Notes under the pieces: generated by a model
What the model was told of the DNA's origin: nothing
The model's database searches: none
The model's input: only the letters and a program-made list of their open reading frames with translations
Origin: Massilia oculi
Lineage (GTDB): Bacteria; Pseudomonadota; Gammaproteobacteria; Burkholderiales; Burkholderiaceae_D
NCBI RefSeq assembly: GCF_003143515.1
Contig: NZ_CP029343.1
Span: 2,666,001-2,730,000 of the forward strand
Length of the DNA: 64,000 nt
Direction of reading: 5' to 3'
In this document: piece after piece, positions 23,425-32,186 of the stretch
Numbering within the stretch: position 1 is the stretch's first letter
How the letters are laid out: the number at the start of each line of letters is the position of its first letter
Made by a program: the position numbers and the translations under genes

Positions 23425-24384
23425 TTACTGGATCTCGGCCGCGGCCTGGCGCAGCGCCGTATGGCGGCCGTCGCATTCGGATTTGCTGGCGCCGTCGACC
23501 ACGTTCTGGTAACGCACCTCGTACTTGCCGGCCGCCAGCTTGTCGAAAGTAAAATTCGAACGCTGCTGCACGAAGGCGTGCCTGACGTTGGCGCGGCGGT
23601 CGAGGTCGTACAGCTTGACGAAGACCGGCGCCGCATTCGCGCTGTTGTCGATCACGACCTGCATCTCGACCCCTTCGTTGCCGACCGGGTAGCCGGGCAC
23701 ATAGGAAGACTCGAGCGGCCACGGATCGCCGCTGGGCGACGCCAGGGTCTGCAGGTCGGTGCTGCAGTCGGGGGCGCGGGCCGGCACCGCCAGCTGGGTG
23801 ACGGCGAGCGCGCGCACCGCGGGCGGCGGGCCCTTGGCGCCGTCCGGACCGATGCGGCGGGCCCAGTCGTCGCTGCTGGCGTCGACGCCCAGTGGGTCGG
23901 GACGGCCGGTCTTGACGGATTCCGGGGCGATGCCGCCCCAGGCCAGCGCGCTGGGGGTAATGTCCGGCTGTTGTTCGATCGTCAGCACGGCGGCGACGGC
24001 GCCGGCCACGAAGCAGCCCGACATGCCCAGCCACCAGCGCGGATCGCGCCACAGGCGCTTGCGGCGCGGCTTGGGCGGCGGCTGCGCATCCCATTGCTCG
24101 CCATTCTTGCGCGGCTGGCCTTCCTTGGCGCTGGAGCTTTCCAGCCACTCGACTTCCCACTCCTCGGCCGCGATCCATTCGTCGTGTTCCTTGCGGCGGA
24201 CGGGATCGGACAGGACGTTGTAGGCGGTATTGACGACCGCCATGATGCGGGCGGACTTTTCGTCGCCCGGATTCTTGTCGGGGTGGTATTTCTGGCTCAG
24301 GGCCTTGTAGGAAGCACGAATGACCTCCTGGGGCGCATGACGCGACACCTTCAGGTTGTCATAATGTGTGTGAATCTTGGCCAT
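23425..24384 (-). CDS. J-domain protein with one membrane segment
   Basis: A 319-residue protein. An N-terminal J domain (residues 1-70) has the essential HPD in YHPDKNPGDEKSARIMAVVNTAY and should stimulate a DnaK-type ATPase. A basic, proline-rich linker (PPPKPRRKRLWRDPRWW) leads into one hydrophobic segment (~residues 118-136). The remaining ~180 residues have no recognised domain and would face the periplasm if the positive-inside rule holds. It has no glycine-rich or zinc-finger region, so it is a specialised J protein, not DnaJ. The substrate is unknown. It is monocistronic by spacing (166 bases to the next gene). Confidence 0.8.
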   Translation of the reverse strand: MAKIHTHYDNLKVSRHAPQEVIRASYKALSQKYHPDKNPGDEKSARIMAVVNTAYNVLSDPVRRKEHDEWIAAEEWEVEWLESSSAKEGQPRKNGEQWDAQPPPKPRRKRLWRDPRWWLGMSGCFVAGAVAAVLTIEQQPDITPSALAWGGIAPESVKTGRPDPLGVDASSDDWARRIGPDGAKGPPPAVRALAVTQLAVPARAPDCSTDLQTLASPSGDPWPLESSYVPGYPVGNEGVEMQVVIDNSANAAPVFVKLYDLDRRANVRHAFVQQRSNFTFDKLAAGKYEVRYQNVVDGASKSECDGRHTALRQAAAEIQ

Positions 24385-24516
24385 GATCTGTCAAGTCTAC
24401 CCGCTTCTACCCTGCGCGTTCTGTCTGTCCTCGGCCGAAGCCCGTCATGTGACGAGACGCGGGAATACCTCACAGCTTAGCCGGATTTGTGTCCACTGTG
24501 CAAGATATCATAAAGT

Positions 24517-25665
24517 CTACAAGCGATGACTGCGGTCCGCGCGCACGATTGGCTCTGGCAATTCTACGTCCTGTCCGACCACCAGGACCTTGAACAATTC
24601 GCCCATTTCAGCAGGAGAAACCAGTTTTTGCACGGCCCTCGACTGGGGCAGGAACTGTTTCGCATCCTCGGGGTCGTTTTCCAGCAACAGTTCACCGATC
24701 CCGGCGCCGAGCAGGAAGGCGGCCTGGCTCATATAGGCCAGCACCGGCAGGCCGGCATCCTGGGACGCCAGCGCCATCGCCGTGAAATCGACGTGGGCCG
24801 TGATGTCCTGCAAGCCCGGCAAATAAAAGGGATCCGGGTGCGCATGGTGGCGGTAATGACACATCAAGGTGCCGCCGATGCGCTGGTCGAGGTAGTACTC
24901 GTGGGCCGGGAAGCCGTAGTCGAACAGGATGGCGGCGCCGCGGCCGCCCGAGAACATCGTCGCCAGCGAGCGCATGAAGCCGGCGCCGACCGGGTGCAGT
25001 TCGGTAACATAGCCCTCGATCATCTGCTCGTGGTCCGGCACCTGGCGCGCCAGCTGTGCGGCCAGTTCATCGCCGAGCGGCGCCTGCACGAAAGCGAAGG
25101 CGCCGTCCTCGACCGTGACCATTTGCCGGCGCCAGCCGTCGCGGGTGCGGATCACCAGCTCGACCGGCATGGCGTCGAGCACTTCGTTGGCCAGCACCAC
25201 GCCGCTGAAGCGGTCCGGCATGGCGTCCAGCCAGCGCAGCTGCGGCAGGTCGGCCAGGTTGGCCTGCTGGCGCGCGCGCAATTCGCCGGACAGTTCGATG
25301 ATCGTATACGAGCGCACTTCGACGCCCTGCCTGGCCAGCTCGGCCAGGACATCGCGCGCCAGGCGGCCGGTGCCGGCGCCGAACTCGATGATGTCGGGCG
25401 CGCTTTGGGCGATAATAGCGGCTGCCACGCGCGCCACGGCCGCTCCGAACAGCGGCGTCATCTCGGGCGCGGTGGTGAAATCGCCGCTCGCACCGAGCTT
25501 GGCTGCGCCGCCGCTGTAATACCCGAGCCTGGGCGCGTACAGCGCCAGTTCCATGAAACGAGAGAATGCGATCGCGCCGCCGTGCCGTTCGACGTCGGCG
25601 GCGATGAGCTGTTGCAGGGAATGGGACGCGGCCAGGGCGTCGGTATCGGGTGCGGGCAGGGACAT
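24517..25665 (-). CDS. Class I SAM-dependent methyltransferase, MidA/NDUFAF7 family
   Basis: A 382-residue protein with the COG1565 features. The N-terminal segment reads FSRFMELALYAPRLGYYSGG and SGDFTTAPEMTPLFG, then the SAM-binding EFGAGTGRLARDVL, ANEVLDAMPVE, and DYGFPAHEYYLDQR further on. The mitochondrial relative NDUFAF7 methylates an arginine of complex I subunit NDUFS2. The bacterial substrate is not established, so the name is kept at family level. Its start lies 44 bases from the divergent SDR gene, so both promoters must share that gap or overlap the coding ends. Confidence 0.88.
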   Translation of the reverse strand: MSLPAPDTDALAASHSLQQLIAADVERHGGAIAFSRFMELALYAPRLGYYSGGAAKLGASGDFTTAPEMTPLFGAAVARVAAAIIAQSAPDIIEFGAGTGRLARDVLAELARQGVEVRSYTIIELSGELRARQQANLADLPQLRWLDAMPDRFSGVVLANEVLDAMPVELVIRTRDGWRRQMVTVEDGAFAFVQAPLGDELAAQLARQVPDHEQMIEGYVTELHPVGAGFMRSLATMFSGGRGAAILFDYGFPAHEYYLDQRIGGTLMCHYRHHAHPDPFYLPGLQDITAHVDFTAMALASQDAGLPVLAYMSQAAFLLGAGIGELLLENDPEDAKQFLPQSRAVQKLVSPAEMGELFKVLVVGQDVELPEPIVRADRSHRL

Positions 25666-25709
25666 GCCGGCATTGTAGCCAGAATAGCTTTTATCAACAA
25701 TTTAAGACA

Positions 25710-26510
25710 ATGATGACGGACAGCCCTTCGATCTCCCTGCCCCGGGTCGCGCTCGTGACCGGCGCCGGCCGCCGCCTGGGCCGCGCGATCGCGCTCGGCC
25801 TGGCCCAGGCCGGGTGGGATCTCGCCCTGCACTACCGCCATTCCGAAAGCGACGCGATCGCGACCCGCGACGCCATCCTGGCGCTCGGCCGGCGCGCCGC
25901 GCTGCTGCAATGCGACCTGGCCGACGAGGCGGCGGTGCGGCAGCTGGTCGGCCGGGCCAGCGCTGCGCTGGGACCGCTGTCTTGCATCGTCAACAACGCT
26001 TCGTTGTTTGAATACGACAGCGCCACCGCGTTCTCCTGGGAGCTGCTCAACGCCCATATGCAGGCGAACGTGGCCGCGCCGGTGCTGCTGGCGCAGGAAC
26101 TGCATGCCGCCACCCCGGATGGGCGGCAAGCCGTCGTGGTCAACTTGCTGGACCAGAAACTGTACAATCTCAACCCGGATTTTCTGTCGTACACGCTGTC
26201 CAAGGCGGCCCTCCACACGGCGACCACGATGCTGGCCCAGGCGCTGGCGCCGAAGGTGCGCGTGGTCGGCGTCGCCCCCGGCATCACGATGGTGTCGGGC
26301 GACCAGAGCGAGCAAGGCTTCGCCGCGGCGCACCGGATGACGCCGCTGCAGCGCTCGTCGACCCCGCAGGACATCGCCGACGCCGTGGTCTACGCCGCAT
26401 CGGCGCGCGCGCTGACGGGCACCACCCTGCTGGTCGATGGCGGCCAGCACCTGATGCCCTCGCAGCGCGACGTGATGTTCCTGACCGAACCAAATAACTC
26501 CACCAAATAA
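25710..26510 (+). CDS. SDR oxidoreductase, pteridine-reductase-like
   Basis: A 266-residue short-chain dehydrogenase. The nucleotide-binding motif is TGAGRRLGRAIA, with Arg where most SDRs have Gly, as in pteridine reductases and FolM. It also has NNAS, and the catalytic Tyr-x3-Lys in YTLSKAA. It is followed 9 bases later by folB and then ttcA, which supports a role in reducing a dihydropterin or dihydrofolate with NADPH. There are two adjacent ATGs at 25710 and 25713; no clear Shine-Dalgarno selects one. An upstream ATG at 25650 would overlap the divergent gene and is rejected. Confidence 0.82.
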   Translation: MMTDSPSISLPRVALVTGAGRRLGRAIALGLAQAGWDLALHYRHSESDAIATRDAILALGRRAALLQCDLADEAAVRQLVGRASAALGPLSCIVNNASLFEYDSATAFSWELLNAHMQANVAAPVLLAQELHAATPDGRQAVVVNLLDQKLYNLNPDFLSYTLSKAALHTATTMLAQALAPKVRVVGVAPGITMVSGDQSEQGFAAAHRMTPLQRSSTPQDIADAVVYAASARALTGTTLLVDGGQHLMPSQRDVMFLTEPNNSTK

Positions 26511-26519
26511 GGCTATCCC

Positions 26520-26918
26520 ATGTTGTCCGCCCTGTCCCACCCGAGCTTGCGCGATTGCCGCCGGCTGTTCCTGCGCAATTACGAAGTGATGATCAATATC
26601 GGCGTGCACGATTTCGAGAAGAAGGGCGAGCAGCGTGTCCTGATCAATGTTGAGCTGTACATTCCGCTGGAGCTGTCGACGCCGAAGGCCGACCAGCTGG
26701 CGGAAGTGGTTGACTACGATTTCATGCGCGAGACCATTGCCCGGCGCATCGCCAAGGGCCACATCCACCTGCAGGAAACGCTGTGCGACGACGTGGTGGC
26801 CGCCATGCTGACCCACCCGCGCGTGCGCGCCGCCGGCGTGTCGACCATGAAGCCGGACGTCTATCCGGTTTGCGAAGGCGTTGGCGTCGAAGTATTCAGG
26901 ATCAAGGAAGAAGCATGA
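26520..26918 (+). CDS. folB: Dihydroneopterin aldolase family protein
   Basis: A 132-residue protein of the FolB/FolX tunnelling fold: [32 protein letters not shown] at the N-terminus, [11 protein letters not shown] in the middle and the closing helix/strand. In folate synthesis FolB converts dihydroneopterin to 6-hydroxymethyl-dihydropterin; FolX would instead epimerise the triphosphate, and the two are hard to separate by eye. It sits between a pteridine-reductase-like SDR and ttcA. Its stop overlaps the ttcA start (ATGA), so the three genes form an operon. Confidence 0.85.
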   Translation: MLSALSHPSLRDCRRLFLRNYEVMINIGVHDFEKKGEQRVLINVELYIPLELSTPKADQLAEVVDYDFMRETIARRIAKGHIHLQETLCDDVVAAMLTHPRVRAAGVSTMKPDVYPVCEGVGVEVFRIKEEA

Positions 26919-27862
26919 ACGAAACGGTGATTGAACGCGTCGTCGAAGACGACTTCCCGACCGCCGGGGCCGGCATCGACGCGAAGAAGCAAGAGAAGAT
27001 CGCGCGCGAGGACAACAAGCTGCACAAGCGCCTGTGCCGCCTGGTGGGCCAGGCGATCGGCGACTTCAATATGATCGAGGACGGCGACAAGGTGATGGTC
27101 TGCCTGTCGGGCGGCAAGGACAGCTATGCGCTGCTCGACATCCTGCTCACCCTGCGCGAGCGCGCGCCGATCCACTTCGACATCGTCGCGGTCAACCTCG
27201 ACCAGAAGCAGCCGAACTTCCCGGCCCACATTCTCCCGGCCTACCTGGACAAGCTCGGCGTGCCCTATCACATCGAAAACCAGGACACCTACAGCATCGT
27301 CAAGCGCCTGGTCCCGGAAGGCAAGACCACCTGCTCGCTGTGCTCGCGCCTGCGGCGCGGCATCCTGTACCGCGTCGCAGACGAACTCGGCTGCAACAAG
27401 ATCGCCCTGGGCCACCACCGCGACGACATCCTCGAGACCTTCTTCCTGAACATGTTCTTCGGCGGGAAGCTGAAGGGCATGCCGGCCAAGCTGGTGTCGG
27501 ACGACGGCAAGCACATGGTGATCCGCCCGATGGCCTATGTGAAGGAAGCCGACACCGAGCGCTATGCCGAAGTAAAGGGCTTCCCGATCATCCCGTGCGA
27601 CCTGTGCGGCTCGCAGGAAAACCTGCAGCGCAAGCAGATCAAGAACATGCTGCGCGAATGGGAGAAAAAGCATCCGGGCCGGGTCGAGAACACGTTCTCG
27701 GCGCTGTCGACCGTGGTGCCGTCGCATTTGCAGGATCGTGATCTGTTCGACTTCGTCGGCCTGAAGACCGATGGCGTGCCCAATCCGCTGGGCGATATCG
27801 CGTTCGACGAGGAGCCGTGTTCGACGCCGGCGGCGAACACGATTTCGTTGACGCAGCTCTGA
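26915..27862 (+). CDS. ttcA: tRNA 2-thiocytidine(32) synthetase TtcA
   Basis: A 315-residue PP-loop enzyme. The ATP-binding SGGKDS is at residues 65-70. Cysteines C140 and C143 (CSLC) and C228/C231 (CDLC) supply ligands and the sulfur site for the 4Fe-4S cluster of Ttc[20 protein letters not shown] is the family signature. It thiolates C32 in certain tRNA anticodon loops. The start ATG 26915 overlaps the folB stop (ATGA), with AAGGAAGAAG upstream acting as ribosome-binding site. A strong intrinsic terminator follows. Confidence 0.96.
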   Translation: MNETVIERVVEDDFPTAGAGIDAKKQEKIAREDNKLHKRLCRLVGQAIGDFNMIEDGDKVMVCLSGGKDSYALLDILLTLRERAPIHFDIVAVNLDQKQPNFPAHILPAYLDKLGVPYHIENQDTYSIVKRLVPEGKTTCSLCSRLRRGILYRVADELGCNKIALGHHRDDILETFFLNMFFGGKLKGMPAKLVSDDGKHMVIRPMAYVKEADTERYAEVKGFPIIPCDLCGSQENLQRKQIKNMLREWEKKHPGRVENTFSALSTVVPSHLQDRDLFDFVGLKTDGVPNPLGDIAFDEEPCSTPAANTISLTQL

Positions 27863-27880
27863 CAGCGGCAGATGGATGAA

Positions 27881-27907
27881 AGCAGAGGCCGGGCCTCTGC
27901 TTTTTTT
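27881..27907 (+). terminator. Rho-independent terminator after ttcA
   Basis: The arms AGCAGAGG and CCTCTGCT around a CCGGG loop (27881-27901) are followed by a run of seven T residues (27901-27907). It lies 18 bases after the ttcA stop. Confidence 0.93.
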
Positions 27908-28006
27908 CGTCCTGCGTTGTTGTTCCATCCGACGCGATCGCGCGTGGGGACGTCGCTTGCGTCGATGTCGAATGCCCGGTTCGCTTCCTCGCCGCCAGCC
28001 ATTAAT

Positions 28007-28026
28007 GATAATGCAGTATCATTATC
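28007..28026. promoter_or_regulatory. Palindromic operator-like site upstream of the membrane acyltransferase
   Basis: Perfect 7-bp arms GATAATG (28007-28013) and CATTATC (28020-28026) are separated by six bases, 54 bases before the start at 28080. The arms match the half-sites of Fur-type boxes, but the 6-base spacing is not the standard Fur arrangement. The regulator is therefore uncertain. Confidence 0.45.
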
Positions 28027-28079
28027 GCTGAGAACGATCGTGCGGCATGAAGTGCGTGCACGCCAGGCAAAGGATTCCA

Positions 28080-29291
28080 ATGAAGCAAGCTACCTCGAAC
28101 GGTTTCGATCAAGCAGTATCCATCACCCCGGTAGAGCAGGCCGCCGTCAATCGACGTCGCCTGCAGAGCCTGGACACTCTTCGCGGTTTCGTGATGGTGA
28201 TCATGTTGATCGACCATATTCGGGAGAACTGGTATCTGTACATGAACGTGCCGGACCCGGTGAATCCGGTGACGGTGGAACCGGTCATGTTTTTCCTGCG
28301 CATCGTCACCAATTTGTGCGCACCGGTGTTCGTCGCCCTGACCGGACTCGGTGCCTACCTGTATGGCCAGAATCATACGCGGGCCGAGACCGCCGCCTAC
28401 CTGGTCAAGCGCGGCCTGCTCCTGATGGCGATCGACGTCACCCTGCTCACCTTCGCCTGGACGGTCAAGCTGCCGATGACGTTCTGGCTGCAGGTGATCT
28501 GGGCTATCGGTGTGTGCATGATTGCCCTGGCCGCCCTGATCTACCTGCCGAAGAAACTGCTGCTCGCGCTCGGCCTGGCGATCGTGGCCGGCCACAATCT
28601 GCTCGATGACATTCGCCTGGTACCGGGCGAGCCCGGGTTCGTGGCCTGGGCGCTGCTGCACCAGCGCGACATGATCGCGTTGCCGTTCGGCGCGTTCGCC
28701 AGGACCTCGTATCCGGTGCTGCCGTGGATCGGCGTGATCGTGCTGGGCTACCTGCTCGGCAGCTGGTACGAACGCGACAAGAGCAGCGCCGCGGACAGCG
28801 AGCGACGTGTACGACACCTGCTGGCATTGGGATTCGCCATGCTGGCGGCATTCGTCGTGCTGCGCGCGCTGAACGTATATGGCGACAAGCCGTGGGTGGC
28901 GGGCGATACCGCCCTGCACACGATCATGGGCTTCATCGCGCTGACAAAGTATCCGCCATCACTTCTGTTCCTGCTGCAAACGCTGGGCGTGGGCGTGATC
29001 CTGCTGGCCTTGTTCGAGCGCCGGGAAGGCCATCCCTGGCTGACCGCGCTGGCGGTGTTCGGCGGCGCGCCGATGTTCTTCTACATCCTGCACATCTACG
29101 TGCTGCGCGCGCTGTACCACGTCGCGTTCATGATCTGGGGACCGACCCACGGCGTGAGCTTCGGGCTGGATAACGTCAACTGGCTCTGGCTTTGGTACGC
29201 GGTGCTGCTGCCGGTGCTATATGTGCCGACCGCATGGTACTCGCGCCTCAAGGCGCGCCGGCGCGACATCACCTGGCTCAAGTATTTCTAG
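28080..29291 (+). CDS. Multi-pass membrane protein, heparan-alpha-glucosaminide N-acetyltransferase-like (DUF1624)
   Basis: A 403-residue inner-membrane protein with about ten hydrophobic helices. The start of the hydrophobic region, RLQSLDTLRGFVMVIMLIDHIRENW, has the RLxSLDxLRGF and D-H signature of the YeiB/DUF1624/acyltransferase-3-like family, whose members move acyl groups across the membrane. AAAGGA five bases before ATG 28080 selects this start over the upstream in-frame ATG at 28047. The substrate is unknown. It lies downstream of a palindromic operator-like site and 110 bases before a histidine phosphatase gene. Confidence 0.85.
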   Translation: MKQATSNGFDQAVSITPVEQAAVNRRRLQSLDTLRGFVMVIMLIDHIRENWYLYMNVPDPVNPVTVEPVMFFLRIVTNLCAPVFVALTGLGAYLYGQNHTRAETAAYLVKRGLLLMAIDVTLLTFAWTVKLPMTFWLQVIWAIGVCMIALAALIYLPKKLLLALGLAIVAGHNLLDDIRLVPGEPGFVAWALLHQRDMIALPFGAFARTSYPVLPWIGVIVLGYLLGSWYERDKSSAADSERRVRHLLALGFAMLAAFVVLRALNVYGDKPWVAGDTALHTIMGFIALTKYPPSLLFLLQTLGVGVILLALFERREGHPWLTALAVFGGAPMFFYILHIYVLRALYHVAFMIWGPTHGVSFGLDNVNWLWLWYAVLLPVLYVPTAWYSRLKARRRDITWLKYF

Positions 29292-29401
29292 AACGTCGTT
29301 CATCGGAAAATATAACGGCCACCATGCGCTCCTGCCGGGTATCGAGCCCTGAATCCGGCCGTGCTACGCTGGCGGTCCCATTGCCTCTGAAGAGAATCTC
29401 C

Positions 29402-29935
29402 ATGCGTCTGCCCTCGATCCAGCCTGTGCGCCTGCTGCGCAATCTATCCCTGGCCCTCGCCGTGCTCGTACCGGGCATGGCCTTCGCCGAACCCAGCGCG
29501 ATCTACCTCGTTCGCCACGGCGAAAAAGCCAGCATCGGCAAGGACCCGGCGCTCACGCAGCAAGGCCAGCTGCGCGCGCAGAACATCGCGACGATCCTTC
29601 ACCGCACCGGCATCCAGGCCATCTTCAGCACGCCGACCGCGCGCACCCTGCAGACCGCACAACCGCTGGCACGGCAGCTGGGGGTGCAGGTCGGGCAGTA
29701 CGACCCCGCCCTGCCTGCAGCGCTGGTCGAGAAGGTGAAGGTGCTGCGCGGCCCGGTGCTGGTGGTCGGTCACTCGAACACCTTGCCGGAACTGGTGCGC
29801 CTGTTCGGCGGCGAGCCAGGCCTCGATATCGCGGACGACGAATACGGCCGCCTCTACCAGCTCACGCCTGACGCCAACGGCGCGGTCAGGACGGTCATCC
29901 TGAGCTCGCTACCCGCGTCCGCCGGCACGCCCTGA
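29402..29935 (+). CDS. Secreted histidine phosphatase family protein
   Basis: A 177-residue protein starting at ATG 29402, where a signal peptide begins (MRLPSIQPVRLLRNLSLALA, cleavage near AFA-EP). It has the phosphoglycerate-mutase-like catalytic motif LVRHGEK with the phosphorylated His, an FSTPTARTLQTAQPLA segment with the second Arg, and VVGHSNTLPEL with the second catalytic His. It would act in the periplasm; the substrate is unknown. Its last ~155 coding bases are duplicated at 32542-32696, on the far side of a nested mobile locus that begins 18 bases after its stop. Confidence 0.88.
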   Translation: MRLPSIQPVRLLRNLSLALAVLVPGMAFAEPSAIYLVRHGEKASIGKDPALTQQGQLRAQNIATILHRTGIQAIFSTPTARTLQTAQPLARQLGVQVGQYDPALPAALVEKVKVLRGPVLVVGHSNTLPELVRLFGGEPGLDIADDEYGRLYQLTPDANGAVRTVILSSLPASAGTP

Positions 29936-29953
29936 ACGGCAACTGCGGCGTTG
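29781..29953 (+). repeat. Left copy of a 173-bp direct duplication
   Basis: It covers the end of the phosphatase gene and 18 bases beyond. It is identical to 32542-32714 except for one base (A at 29936, G at 32697), at a constant offset of 2761 bases. The two copies flank the nested mobile locus. Confidence 0.95.
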
Positions 29954-29978
29954 GGGTCATAACTTCGGGGTCAACTTC

Positions 29979-30332
29979 GGGGTCAGGTCTGACATTTGGA
30001 CACGGCCTCTACAATAATCTGCCTTTATTTGCCTGCTCAAAGCTGGCGACCGCTCGGCTGACCGTTTTGGTCGACACACCAAAAACGCGTGCTATTTCCG
30101 ACATTGTGAACGCGGTAGACGCGTAAGCACGTGCCATTGCCTCACCCCTATCCGGGTACCGGTCCTGATAATCAGACAACGGAAGCGCAACTGCGCGTCG
30201 TTCAGATCTCTTGGTTTCTATAAGCTCTTCGGATTGTTGTAGTTGCTGATGCACCGATATGAAGGTTTCATCGCCGAGAAGGATTTGATGGCGGGTAGCC
30301 GCAAATGGGCTCGCTTGCCCAAGGCCGGCAAG
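29979..30332 (-). pseudogene. Truncated copy A of the RAYT transposase 3' end
   Basis: It repeats the terminal sequence and the last ~100 codons of the transposase (QASPFAATRHQILLGDE ... SFEQANKGRLL) with about four base differences from the copy at 30434-30787. It breaks off after GGCCGGCAAG at 30332, where another element end begins. It has no start region and no HUH motif, so it cannot encode a functional enzyme. Confidence 0.9.
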
Positions 30333-30423
30333 GGTCATAACTTCGGGGTCAGGTCTGACATTTGGACACGGCCTCTACAATAATCTGCCTTTATTTGCCT
30401 GCTCAAAGCTGGCGACCGCTCGG
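30333..30423. repeat. Truncated copy B of the element's left end (91 bp)
   Basis: It contains the GGTCATAACTTCGGGGTCAG end and the first ~75 bases inward, ending at CGACCGCTCGG, where the full element's end starts over. It is identical to 30422-30512 across the shared part. Confidence 0.9.
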
Positions 30424-31077
30424 TCATAACTTCGGGGTCAGGTCTGACATTTGGACACGGCCTCTACAATAATCTGCCTTTATTTGCCTGCTCAAAGCTG
30501 GCGACCGCTCGGCTGACCGTTTTGGTCGACACACCAAAAACGCGCGCTATTTCCGACATTGTGAAGGCGGTAGACGCGTAAGCACGTGCCATTGCCTCAC
30601 CCCTATCCGGGTACCGGTCCTGATAATCAGACAACGGAAGCGCAACTGCGCGTCGTTCGGATCTCTTGGTTTCTATAAGCTCTTCGGATTGCTGTAGTTG
30701 CTGATGCACCGATATGAAGGTTTCATCGCCGAGAAGGATTTGATGGCGGGTAGCCGCAAATGGGCTCGCTTGCCCAAGGCCGGCAAGCACAAAATCCTGG
30801 TACGCCGCGATTGCGCTCGTCGGCGTATCACCAAACTGCCTTAGAAGCCAGTCACTCTCAAGCCAGTCGGGTGAAACGTCATCACCAATAAAATAATGGT
30901 AACTGCTCCATCGCCATTCGTTCAGCGCCGCCACGGTGTTAGCGCGTATAGGATTTAGAACAATATAGCGAGAAACTTCTAGCAAATAACTATCTTTCTG
31001 CACCAGTATTGCCTTATAGCGCCCTTGAAACAAGTGCCCAGCGACACGATGCCTTCGATTGAAATGCTGTGAGTAAT

Positions 31078-32181
31078 TGTTTAGTTTCGTGTGATCATGT
31101 TCCCCGTCGCAGCATGGCCTTGTTCCGTGCAAAGGCCGTGCTCGATGAGATAATTGCTGGCTTCCCGCATCGTTCGTCAGCCCCTCGCAGAACATCACCA
31201 TATCGAGCATGAGTTCACGCATTCACCCGCAAGCCCGCACCACGCCAAAAATCCGTCAGGAGATCAAGGATTCCGGCCTGTCCGACCGTCAAGCGGCCAA
31301 GGTGTTCAATATCACTCGGGCCACCGCTGCCAAATGGCTCAAGCGGGACGACGTGCAAGACCGCTCGCATCGTGCTCACACCCTGCATACGACCCTGAGC
31401 GCAGCCCAGGAACTGGTCGTGCTGTCCCTGCGCCAGACGCTTTACTTACCGCTCGACGACCTGCTCTACATCACCCGGCAATACATCAATCCCGAGGTCT
31501 CCCGTTCAGGCATTGCGCGACTGCTCAAACGCGAAGGCATGGCACGACTGGAGGACGTGATCCCTCAAGCTGAAGGCGAAACGATCAAGGCCAAGAAGAC
31601 CTTCAAGGACTATGAGCCAGGCTTCCTGCACGTCGATATCAAGTACCTGCCACAGATGCCTGACGAAACCTCACGCCGCTACCTGTTTGTTGCCATTGAC
31701 CGCGCGACGCGCTGGGTTTTTCTGCATATTTACAACGATATGACTGAACGTAGTAGCGTCGATTTCCTGCGCCGTTTGAAGCTCGCATCGCCGATCAAGA
31801 TCACCAAGATACTGACCGACAACGGCTCGCAATTTACCGACCGCTTTGCCACCAAAGACAAGAAGCCCAGCGGCAATCACGCCTTCGACAAGGCATGTGG
31901 CAGCATGGAAGTCGAGCATCGCCTGGCGCCTCCGCGCCACCCGCAAACTAACGGCATGGTGGAACGCTTCAATGGCAGGATCAGTGAGCTGATCGCGCAG
32001 ACCCGCTTCGATAGCAGGGCCGATCTGGAGACCACATTGCACAATTACCTCAAGCTTTACAACCACCATATCCCGCAGCGAGCTATCGGCTCAACGACAC
32101 CGATTCAGGCGCTCAAGAATTGGCAGAAACGCAAACCTGATCTATTCGTCAAACGCGTCTACGATCAGACGGGACTCGACA
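31078..32181. mobile_element. IS481-family insertion sequence, 1104 bp
   Basis: It begins TGTTTAGTTTCGTGTGATCA at 31078 and its other end, read inward, begins TGTCGAGTCCCGTCTGATCG. These are imperfect inverted ends with the TGT...ACA termini typical of IS481. It is flanked by the 6-bp direct repeat AGTAAT (31072-31077 and 32182-32187), a clean target-site duplication inside the RAYT gene. Confidence 0.93.
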
Positions 32182-32186
32182 AGTAA
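31209..32186 (+). CDS. IS481-family transposase
   Basis: A 325-residue DDE transposase. An N-terminal helix-turn-helix (LSDRQAAKVFNITRATAAKWLKR) is followed by the RNase-H-like integrase core with the three acidic residues in HVDIKYLP, LTDNGSQFT and NGMVERFNGR. The reading frame runs one base past the element's right end: codon AAG takes its last two bases from the target duplication, and the TAA stop (32184-32186) lies in the flanking target repeat. It looks intact and could be active. No strong Shine-Dalgarno precedes ATG 31209. Confidence 0.93.
   Translation: MSSRIHPQARTTPKIRQEIKDSGLSDRQAAKVFNITRATAAKWLKRDDVQDRSHRAHTLHTTLSAAQELVVLSLRQTLYLPLDDLLYITRQYINPEVSRSGIARLLKREGMARLEDVIPQAEGETIKAKKTFKDYEPGFLHVDIKYLPQMPDETSRRYLFVAIDRATRWVFLHIYNDMTERSSVDFLRRLKLASPIKITKILTDNGSQFTDRFATKDKKPSGNHAFDKACGSMEVEHRLAPPRHPQTNGMVERFNGRISELIAQTRFDSRADLETTLHNYLKLYNHHIPQRAIGSTTPIQALKNWQKRKPDLFVKRVYDQTGLDK

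Noticed and set aside
30009..30338. A 109-codon frame that could be read as a small helix-turn-helix regulator
   Set aside because: It is the truncated 3' copy A of the RAYT transposase, with only the C-terminal domain and no proper start.
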